Below are positions 6,157 through 10,993 of a DNA stretch of 10,993 bases, in pieces (the stretch's first letter is position 1; every line of letters begins with the position of its first letter). Source of the DNA: Nocardia sp. GTDB taxonomy: Bacteria; Actinomycetota; Actinomycetes; Mycobacteriales; Mycobacteriaceae. A program made the position numbers and the translations under genes. The DNA lies in the NCBI GenBank assembly GCA_013361595.1, contig JABFXT010000349.1:1-10993 (forward strand), given 5' to 3'. The notes beneath the pieces were generated by a model, which made no database searches, was not told where the DNA came from, and saw only the letters and a program-made list of their open reading frames with translations.

Positions 6157-6173
6157 CAAATTATATTTGCAAA
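6157..6173. promoter_or_regulatory. promoter and palindromes between tautomerase and MarR genes
   Basis: On the minus strand a perfect -10 hexamer TATAAT lies at 6165-6160, about 31 bases before the tautomerase ATG; on the plus strand the same island offers TATATT (6162-6167). No good -35 is seen for either. Overlapping these is CAAAT (6157-6161), TAT, ATTTG (6165-6169), followed by the 8-bp palindrome TTTGCAAA (6166-6173). This AT-rich island is the only one in the gap, so binding of the neighbouring MarR protein here would control both genes (inference). Confidence 0.6.
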
Positions 6174-6197
6174 CAAAGGTAAATCGGAGGAGGTCCG

Positions 6198-6659
6198 GTG
6201 TCAACGCCCGACGCCGCGGACGACACCGTCCGGGAACTACTGCTGCTGATGCCACGCCTGGTCGGCCGGGCGAAACGGATGCGGCCGCCGGCGGAGCTAC
6301 GGTCCTTCGACCTCGCTCCCCGGCATCTGTCGCTGCTCTCGCTGCTCCTGCTGGACGGCCCGCAGACCGTGTCGCAACTGGCCGACCGGCTCGCCGTGGC
6401 ACCGACCACGGTCAGCCTGCTCGTGAGCGACCTGAGCCGCAAGGGAGTACTGGCCCGGCGCGAGGACGACGACGATCGCCGCCGCCGCATCATCGATATC
6501 GCCCCGCGGAGCCGACCGGCCATCTCGGAGTGGCTCTCCCCCGGCGCCCGCGCCTGGCGCGCCGCCCTGAACCCGCTCACCCCCGCGCAGCGCCGCATGC
6601 TGGTCGACACACTGCTGGCCTACGAGGCCGCGGTCGAGGAGACCTCCGACCACCGATAG
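6198..6659 (+). CDS. MarR-family transcriptional regulator (tautomerase-linked)
   Basis: A 153-residue protein with the winged helix-turn-helix of MarR proteins. Helices 1-40 form the dimer interface; LSLLSLLLLDGPQTVSQLAD (44-63) leads into the recognition helix VAPTTVSLLVSDLSRKGVL (67-85), and the wing is ARREDDDDRRRRIIDI (86-101) with the usual acidic-basic tip. GTG 6198 is placed by GGAGGAGG at 6186-6193, four bases upstream. MarR proteins are typically repressors released by phenolic or other small ligands. The divergent tautomerase and the AT-rich palindromes between suggest local control plus autoregulation. The ligand-binding region has no diagnostic residues that I can read. Confidence 0.93.
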   Translation: MSTPDAADDTVRELLLLMPRLVGRAKRMRPPAELRSFDLAPRHLSLLSLLLLDGPQTVSQLADRLAVAPTTVSLLVSDLSRKGVLARREDDDDRRRRIIDIAPRSRPAISEWLSPGARAWRAALNPLTPAQRRMLVDTLLAYEAAVEETSDHR

Positions 6660-6923
6660 CCGACCTCGGCCTCGGTTGCGCCGTCGCGGAATGCCGCGCG
6701 CATCGGAATAATCGGTCATGAAAGACGCTGCACAGAAACACCTTTCGGTACCACACAACATCCCGGACCGGCGGGCCGGACGACGCGGGTGCCGATCGCG
6801 GCTACCATGGCATCGGCTCCTACGACCGACCGGTTCGGACGCAGGCGGCGTGAACGGGTTCACCCCGGCGACCGCACCGGTCGCGAGGGGCCGACCGTGC
6901 ACGAACGTCGAGGAGACGCGTCT
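6660..6923. other. intergenic region upstream of the exported protein
   Basis: No convincing gene. The one notable element is a perfect palindrome, GTGAAC (6850-6855), GG, GTTCAC (6858-6863), 61 bases before the exported-protein start, a possible operator. TACCAT (6803-6808) fits a TANNNT -10 element without a clear -35. An ORF at 6718-6927 overlaps the exported-protein start by ATGA but has no good ribosome binding site or family. Confidence 0.35.
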
Positions 6924-7196
6924 ATGAAAAAAGCCTGCGTGATCGCGGCAATGGCCCTGGCAGTCATCGGTTTCCCGGCGGCCTCCGCCGCTGCGCTCCC
7001 CTCCGGTAGCGCCGGCCTGCCCGGACTCCCGGGCGCGGAACAGCCCGGTCCACCCCCACCGCCCGACGGCAAAAAGGTCGGCGACCCCTGCACCGCCGGC
7101 GGCGGCGAGCCGGGCCACTACGAGTGGGAACATCTCGAGGGCAGCGCCGCCGAACACTACGGCACCGAGTGGATGTTCGTCTGCCGGGCGAACTGA
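6924..7196 (+). CDS. small exported protein with signal peptide and one probable disulfide
   Basis: ATG 6924, preceded by GAGGAG (6910-6915), gives 90 residues. The N-terminus is a classical signal peptide: MKKACVIAAMALAVIGFPAA with a likely cleavage near ASAAA-LPS (about residues 20-25). The mature part has a Gly/Pro linker (GLPGLPGAEQPGPPPPPDGK, about 31-50), then KKVGDPCTAGGGEPGHYEWEH and a C-terminal WMFVCRAN; the two mature cysteines (in DPC and FVC) probably form a disulfide. Small exported proteins with a DPC...C pair are common in Nocardia and mycobacteria, without known function. No lipobox, so secreted or surface-held rather than a lipoprotein. The start was chosen because the longer open frame upstream adds a non-hydrophobic segment before the signal. 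The downstream transporter, 137 bases away, is probably a separate unit. Confidence 0.82.
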   Translation: MKKACVIAAMALAVIGFPAASAAALPSGSAGLPGLPGAEQPGPPPPPDGKKVGDPCTAGGGEPGHYEWEHLEGSAAEHYGTEWMFVCRAN

Positions 7197-7333
7197 TCTG
7201 GTGACCGCGGGGTCCGGCGCGGCACAGTCCCGGGCTCCGGGGCAGCCGAGGCGAACGCGACCGACGGTGGGCATCCAGCCATTTGACGACGCTCGCGGCG
7301 GCGGGCGACACTCGGCCGTCGGAAGGATGGCTC

Positions 7334-8212
7334 ATGGGTTCAATGCTTTTCGCGGTCGCCCTGCCCGTGGCACTCGGAATCGTCATGTTCGGTCTCGGAC
7401 TGACACTCACCGTCGCGGATTTCGCCCGGGTGGCGCGCTTCCCCAAGGCGGCGCTGCTCGCGCTGGTCTGCCAGCTGGTCGTTCTACCCGCGCTCTGCTT
7501 CGGGCTGGTGCGGTTGTTCGGGCTCGACGGCCCCCTCGCGGTGGGCATGATGCTGCTGGCCGCATCACCCGGCGGGACCTCGGCGAATCTGTTCAGTCAT
7601 ATCGCCGGTGGCAATGTCGCGCTGAACATCACGCTCACCGCCGTCAACTCGGTGCTGGCGGTGTTCACACTGCCCCTGGTGGTGGGTCTGTCGTATTCGG
7701 TGTTCCTCGACGACGGCGCGGGTATCGGCCTGCAACCCGCCAAATTCCTGCAGGTTTTCGCACTGGTACTGGTGCCGGTGGTGGCCGGGATGACGGTGCG
7801 GCGACTGTTCGCCGATTGGGCATTGCGCATGCATACCGCGGTCAAGGTAACCGCCGGTGTGGTGTTGGCGCTCGTCGTGGTCGCGGCGCTGGTCTCGCAG
7901 TTCGACGCGTTCACCGGCCATGTCGGGCAGTTGGGGGCGATCGCGCTGTTGCTGTGCGTATGCAGTCTGACCATCGGTTACGCGGTGCCGCGCGCGTTCG
8001 GCGTCGAGCGCGCGGACGCGATCGCCGCGGGGATGGAGATCGGGGTCCACAACGCGGCGCTGGCCATCACCGTCGCGGTATCGGTGCTCGGTAACGAGAC
8101 GATGGCGGTACCCGGCGCGGTGTACGGGTTCCTGATGAACATCCCCGCCGCCGTCGCCACCTTCCTGTTCGCCCGTTCCCGGCGCACCGAATCCGCTCCG
8201 GTCGCGGCCTGA
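7334..8212 (+). CDS. bile acid:sodium symporter (BASS)-family transporter
   Basis: A 292-residue integral membrane protein with about nine or ten hydrophobic segments, the size of bacterial BASS proteins. Family marks: the first crossing helix region MLLAASPGGTSANLFSHIAG (73-92) followed by GNVALNITLTAVNS (93-106), and the second region GMEIGVHNAALAITVAV (233-249) with the conserved Glu (E235) and Asn (N240) that line the sodium and substrate sites; the usual Gln before Asn is His239. Known members import bile acids, pyruvate, pantoate or other organic anions with sodium; the substrate here is unknown. ATG 7334 has GGAAGG at 7321-7326; the frame is open to a TTG at 7283, but that lacks a binding site. 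TTGACG (7283-7288), with GACACT 18 bases on, could be its promoter. It converges with a MarR gene 22 bases away. Confidence 0.9.
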   Translation: MGSMLFAVALPVALGIVMFGLGLTLTVADFARVARFPKAALLALVCQLVVLPALCFGLVRLFGLDGPLAVGMMLLAASPGGTSANLFSHIAGGNVALNITLTAVNSVLAVFTLPLVVGLSYSVFLDDGAGIGLQPAKFLQVFALVLVPVVAGMTVRRLFADWALRMHTAVKVTAGVVLALVVVAALVSQFDAFTGHVGQLGAIALLLCVCSLTIGYAVPRAFGVERADAIAAGMEIGVHNAALAITVAVSVLGNETMAVPGAVYGFLMNIPAAVATFLFARSRRTESAPVAA

Positions 8213-8234
8213 CCCACCGGCCCGGAGCCGCCGA

Positions 8235-8702
8235 TCAGGCGCCGGGGGAATCCCGGTCGTCCGCCGGGAGCGGCAGTGCGCCGACGGCTCGATCCAGTGC
8301 GTCGAGCAGTTCGGCGAATCGTGCCCGGCCGTCGGCGCCCAGCGCGTCCAGGACGGCGTGGTTGATGATGCCGTAGGTCTGCTGGGCCCGGCCCACCGTC
8401 TCGACACCGTGCGCGGTGAGGAAGAGGGCCACCGCCCGCGGATCCCGGTCGCTGACCCGCCGCTCGACCAGGCCGGCATCGAGCAGTCTCCCCACGGCGG
8501 CCACGACGGCAGGTTCACCGAGCCGCAACCGCCGGGCGATATCCCGTTGTGAACAGCCCGGATCATCCGCCACCACCGCCAGGATCCCGGCCTGGGCCGT
8601 GGTGACCCCGGCACTGTCGATGAGCAGGCGGTCGGACTTCTTGCGCAACGAATGGGACACCTGCTGGATCCGGCCGATCAGCCGGTACGGATCCCTTGCC
8701 AT
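8235..8702 (-). CDS. MarR-family transcriptional regulator (amidohydrolase-linked)
   Basis: From ATG 8702 the protein has 155 residues. N-terminal dimer helices include LIGRIQQVSHSLRKKSDRLL (8-27); the winged helix covers about 35-97, with VTTAQAGILAVVADDPGCSQ (33-52), the recognition helix LGEPAVVAAVGRLLDAGLVE (61-80) and wing RRVSDRDPRAVALFLT. The C-terminal helices close the dimer. ATG 8702 is preferred over GTG 8711 because GAGAGGTGG (8716-8708) lies five bases upstream of the ATG and overlaps the GTG. Divergent from the amidohydrolase gene, with a 6-bp-arm inverted repeat covering the predicted promoters of both. It is likely a repressor of the amidohydrolase and of itself. It is not closely similar in sequence to the MarR at 6198. 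Confidence 0.92.
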   Translation of the reverse strand: MARDPYRLIGRIQQVSHSLRKKSDRLLIDSAGVTTAQAGILAVVADDPGCSQRDIARRLRLGEPAVVAAVGRLLDAGLVERRVSDRDPRAVALFLTAHGVETVGRAQQTYGIINHAVLDALGADGRARFAELLDALDRAVGALPLPADDRDSPGA

Positions 8703-8724
8703 CCGATCCACCTCTCAATACTTT
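8696..8724 (+). promoter_or_regulatory. predicted promoter of the amidohydrolase gene
   Basis: TTGCCA (8696-8701, five of six matches to TTGACA) and TACTTT (8719-8724, fits TANNNT) are separated by 17 bases. Transcription would begin near 8731, leaving a short leader with GGAGAGGAG before ATG 8757. The -35 overlaps the start codon of the divergent MarR gene. On the other strand TATACT (8738-8733) is a likely -10 for that gene. Confidence 0.55.
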
Positions 8725-8737
8725 GATAGTGAAGTAT
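8718..8737. promoter_or_regulatory. inverted repeat between MarR and amidohydrolase genes, probable operator
   Basis: ATACTT (8718-8723) and AAGTAT (8732-8737) form a perfect 6-bp inverted repeat with an 8-base centre. It overlaps the plus-strand -10 and the probable minus-strand -10, in a gap of only 54 bases. A 20-bp AT-rich dyad in this place is typical for MarR autoregulation. Confidence 0.62.
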
Positions 8738-8756
8738 ATCGGGAGAGGAGTCGCCC

Positions 8757-9596
8757 ATGGGAACGATCGATGTATGGGCCCAGCAGGTCGGCCCGCGAAT
8801 GGCCCGCGAACCCTGGCTGGCCACCCTGCTGCGCTGGACCGGCAAGGACTCCGCCGAGATGGCGCCCGGCCTCGACCACACCCTCGCCCGGATGGATGCC
8901 GCGGGAGTGGATCTGGCGCTGCTGTCGGCCTGGTACGGCCCCGGCGGACCGTTGATCACCAACGACGAGGTGCGCGCCGCGATCGATCACGCGCCCACCC
9001 GATTCCGCGGCCTGCTCGGAGTCGACCTCCGCGACCCGGTGCGCGCCGCGCGGACCATACGCGACCTGGCCGGCGACACCTTCGTAGGCGTCCGGGTCGT
9101 GCCCTGGTTGTGGGAGCTACCGCCGGACCATCGGCTCTACTACCCCGTCTACACCGCGTGCGTCGAAGCGGGCGTACCGCTGTGCACCCAGATCGGACAC
9201 ACCGGGCCACTGAAAACCTCGGAAACCGGCCGGCCGATCCCGTACCTCGAACGGGTTCTGCTCGATTTTCCGGATCTGGTGGTCGTCGGCGGTCATGTGG
9301 GATTTCCCTGGCTGGACGAAATCACGACGCTCACAGTCAAATTCCCGAACTTCTACGTGGACTCCTCCGCATACGCGCTCGACCGCCTGCCCCCGGCATT
9401 CCTCGATTACGCCCGGACGCTCGGCCGCCACCGTGTCATGTTCGGCACGAACTGGCCGATGATCGATCCGGTCCGCGCGCTACACAACCTGGACACCCTG
9501 GGGTTCGACGACGATCTGCGCGCCGATTTCCTCGAGGGCACCGCACGACGGGTGTTCCACATTCCCGGGCCCGCCGCCGACGCGGTTCGCTCGTGA
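8757..9596 (+). CDS. amidohydrolase-2 family (ACMSD-like) TIM-barrel protein with degenerate metal ligands
   Basis: A 279-residue protein of the amidohydrolase-related family that includes ACMSD and gamma-resorcylate decarboxylase. Recognisable: MDAAGVDLALLSAWYGP (46-62), NDEVRAAI (69-76), RFRGLLGVDLRDP (82-94), GVRVVPWLWELPP (111-123), CTQIGHTGPLKTSETGRPIP (143-162), DLVVVGGHVGFPW (173-185) and RVMFGTNWPM (226-235). The N-terminal metal motif HxH is replaced by IDVWAQ (4-9); His148 and His180 remain; the late metal Asp is Asn232 (GTN instead of GSD). Metal binding and the usual hydrolase or decarboxylase chemistry are therefore doubtful, or rely on other ligands. I believe an actinobacterial/proteobacterial subgroup shares the IDVWAQ wording. 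ATG 8757 has GGAGAGGAG upstream. Regulated by the divergent MarR, probably. Confidence 0.88.
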   Translation: MGTIDVWAQQVGPRMAREPWLATLLRWTGKDSAEMAPGLDHTLARMDAAGVDLALLSAWYGPGGPLITNDEVRAAIDHAPTRFRGLLGVDLRDPVRAARTIRDLAGDTFVGVRVVPWLWELPPDHRLYYPVYTACVEAGVPLCTQIGHTGPLKTSETGRPIPYLERVLLDFPDLVVVGGHVGFPWLDEITTLTVKFPNFYVDSSAYALDRLPPAFLDYARTLGRHRVMFGTNWPMIDPVRALHNLDTLGFDDDLRADFLEGTARRVFHIPGPAADAVRS

Positions 9597-9941
9597 CCAC
9601 ACCCGAATCGCGTTCACCGTCCGGGTTCGCCGTCGTTTCCGGCTGAACGAACCATTTGCGTTCTGCTCCAGATTGGTTCGATGAACACACTGCGGCAGGC
9701 CCGGCGAACCGGTGCGTGGAAGTGGCGTCCTGGACGGTGTCGCCAGTAGATGTAAGCGGCCGCCCGGGCTGTACCGTTCGGAACAGCAGACAGGTATCGA
9801 CCACGGTCGGTCGATCGGTGACGTTCCCACGACATCCGGTCCTCGACCCAAAGCCGCGGAAACAGCTCGGATCACGCACAATTCGAGAGGTGAGCCTGCT
9901 CTGGCCGGCGTCGTATCCGGCCGCTGGACAGAGGGGAACCC
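9597..9941. other. gene-free 345-base stretch with three inverted repeats
   Basis: I see no convincing gene. It holds CGAACCA (9648-9654) and TGGTTCG (9674-9680), a 7-bp inverted repeat with a 19-base loop about 50 bases beyond the amidohydrolase stop; ATCGACC (9796-9802) and GGTCGAT (9809-9815), a 7-bp hairpin with a 6-base loop; and GGCCGG (9903-9908) and CCGGCC (9917-9922) just before the next gene. The last two may act as terminator or regulatory sites for the gene at 9942. No paired -35/-10 was found. Confidence 0.4.
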
Positions 9942-10993
9942 ATGCCGATGTGGCGGAATCTGGACGAAGTCGTCCAGGTCGTATGTCAGCGCCTGGGTGT
10001 GACGACGACCCGGCTGGCCCGGGTAGCGGCCGACGACCTCGACACCATCACGAGCAGGGGCGTCAGAGGCGGGGCCGGCACACTCGACGACACCGCCGCG
10101 CTCGTGCGGGATGAACTCGAGCGTCACCTGCGCGACAGGGATTACCAGGGGGTGACCCCGAACGCGGTATCGGCGCCCGCGCAGGCGCTGCGAGACCTGA
10201 GTGAAGAGTTGATAATGCGTACCCGGCTACGGGAACTCGAACGAGAACGGTGGTCGCTGGGGCGGGAGCTGGACGAGCATCCGGCGCGCGAGCGGGTCGC
10301 ACAGCGGCTGGTGACCGCCGAACAGGAGCACCGGAATCTCACCGCGGAGCTGAACGGGCATATCGCGCGGCGCACGGAAGCCGGGCGCCAGCCGTGGGAA
10401 GTCCGCAACAGCGATCAGGCCATCGGAGAACTCCGCGATGCGGAGAATCGCCGGCACGAGGGTCGCCGGCGCCTCGACGCTCTGATGAGCCGGCGGGCGG
10501 AACTACGCGAGGAACTACACGGGCTACGGGGCGAGGCCACCACGGCGGGCGGCCCCGCCACCTTCGGGCCATCGCAGTCGCGTTGGCGAGACCTGGAGGT
10601 CCGGTACGACGACCGGACCGCACGGGAATTGCGAGATCTGACCGAAGCGCGCGACAACATCGATTGGATGGTGAGCGAGCAGGCAAAAGAGCAGAAGCGG
10701 CTGGAGAAGGAGATCCGGCGGCTGGAAAACGATATTCCCAGGGAACGGCAACGCTTGGCGCAGGAGCAGGAGCGGCAGGTAGAAGCGGCCCGGCGGGAGC
10801 AGGAACGACAGGAGAACGCAGCCCGGCGAGAACAGGAACGACAGGAGAACGCAGCCCGGCGAGAACAGGAACGACAGGAAGACGCGGCACGGCGGGAACA
10901 GGCGCGGCAGGACCGCGAGGAGCGAAGAGCGCAGGCTGCTCGGGACAGGGCAGCGCGAAATGCGCAACGAGAAGTATCGGCCCTGCATTCGGC
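9942..10993 (+). CDS. large coiled-coil protein of unknown function, running off the right edge
   Basis: The frame opens at ATG 9942 with GAGGGG at 9931-9936 and contains no stop through 10993, giving at least 350 residues. Residues 1-85 look like a small globular domain (MPMWRNLDEVVQVVCQRLGV, then TTTRLARVAADDLDTI and a RDELERHLRDRDYQGV segment). From about 85 on it is almost entirely charged helix: ELIMRTRLRELERERWSLG, AEQEHRNLTAELNGHI, RRLDALMSRRAELREELHGL, then a Gly/Ala/Pro break (about 200-212), then EQKRLEKEIRRLENDIPRER and an Arg/Glu/Gln/Ala tract from about 270. No signal peptide or membrane segment. I do not recognise the family. Possibilities: a scaffold or cytoskeletal protein, or the N-terminal stalk of a large effector or toxin whose end lies outside the window. 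Confidence 0.82.
   Translation, partial: MPMWRNLDEVVQVVCQRLGVTTTRLARVAADDLDTITSRGVRGGAGTLDDTAALVRDELERHLRDRDYQGVTPNAVSAPAQALRDLSEELIMRTRLRELERERWSLGRELDEHPARERVAQRLVTAEQEHRNLTAELNGHIARRTEAGRQPWEVRNSDQAIGELRDAENRRHEGRRRLDALMSRRAELREELHGLRGEATTAGGPATFGPSQSRWRDLEVRYDDRTARELRDLTEARDNIDWMVSEQAKEQKRLEKEIRRLENDIPRERQRLAQEQERQVEAARREQERQENAARREQERQENAARREQERQEDAARREQARQDREERRAQAARDRAARNAQREVSALHS
10785..10916 (+). repeat. four tandem 33-bp repeats encoding an 11-residue helix unit
   Basis: Units at 10785-10817, 10818-10850, 10851-10883 and 10884-10916 encode AARREQERQEN, the same, AARREQERQED, and AARREQARQDR. The DNA of units 1-3 is nearly identical; unit 4 is diverged. The period of exactly 11 codons keeps the frame and lets the copy number change without breaking the protein. 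An 11-residue Glu/Arg/Gln-rich unit suits a right-handed coiled coil or a single charged alpha-helix. Confidence 0.85.

Noticed and set aside
6718..6927. 69-codon ORF overlapping the exported-protein start by ATGA
   Set aside because: No usable ribosome binding site, no recognisable sequence and weak third-position bias; the overlap alone is not enough.
7283..7333. TTG 7283 as an upstream start for the BASS transporter
   Set aside because: No binding site, and it adds a polar 17-residue segment before the first membrane helix; ATG 7334 has GGAAGG in place. TTGACG there looks more like a -35 element.
8696..9646. 316-codon plus-strand ORF over the amidohydrolase
   Set aside because: Out-of-frame Arg/Pro-rich shadow of the amidohydrolase-family gene.
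10785..10916. Tandem 33-bp repeats as a CRISPR array
   Set aside because: The units abut directly with no spacers and lie in frame inside a coding sequence.
10339..10988. Minus-strand ORFs at the right edge that look like hydrophobic, repetitive membrane proteins
   Set aside because: They are the complement of the Glu/Arg/Gln coiled-coil repeats: antisense of GAG and CAG codons reads as Leu. The plus frame has a good ribosome binding site at 9931-9936 and no stop.

Overview
The window is high-GC DNA with strong G/C preference at third codon positions, GTG and TTG starts, purine-rich ribosome binding sites and short AT-rich islands confined to promoters. Together with the gene families (TetR and MarR regulators, a CYP157-like P450, small exported proteins) this points to an actinomycete of the Nocardia/Rhodococcus/Streptomyces kind; a Nocardia-like genome is my best guess but is not proven by the sequence. 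No tRNA, rRNA, CRISPR array, transposase or integrase was found.

Left part (1-4485). A minus-strand gene starts at 53 and leaves the left edge (possibly a methyltransferase). A minus-strand cupin gene (295-759) is divergent from a TetR-family regulator (836-1405), with a 9-bp inverted repeat between them. On the plus strand follow a possible 38-residue peptide ORF (1566-1682) with a strong ribosome binding site, a DegT/DnrJ/EryC1/StrS-type PLP aminotransferase (1704-2936) and a cytochrome P450 (3232-4485). The P450 lacks both the ExxR arginine and the I-helix threonine, as in the CYP157 family, yet none of the usual conservon partner genes is in the window.

Middle part (4486-6659). A minus-strand small alpha/beta protein (4535-4963) converges on the P450 at a 9-bp hairpin. 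It is divergent from a TIGR00725/LOG-like Rossmann protein (5174-5689) across a 39-bp nested palindrome. A minus-strand tandem 4-oxalocrotonate-tautomerase-like protein (5710-6129) is divergent from a MarR regulator (6198-6659), with a consensus TATAAT and a palindrome between them.

Right part (6660-10993). A small exported protein (6924-7196) is followed by a bile acid:sodium symporter-family transporter (7334-8212). A second MarR regulator (8235-8702, minus) is divergent from an amidohydrolase-2 family protein with degenerate metal ligands (8757-9596). The window ends in a large coiled-coil ORF (9942 to beyond 10993) with four tandem 33-bp, 11-residue repeats.

The recurring architecture is a regulator transcribed divergently from an enzyme gene, with an inverted repeat in the short gap: cupin/TetR, tautomerase/MarR, and amidohydrolase/MarR. 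These look like three independent, self-contained response modules for small organic (possibly aromatic) compounds. The aminotransferase and P450 may form a small biosynthetic or modification pair. No single pathway obviously ties everything together.
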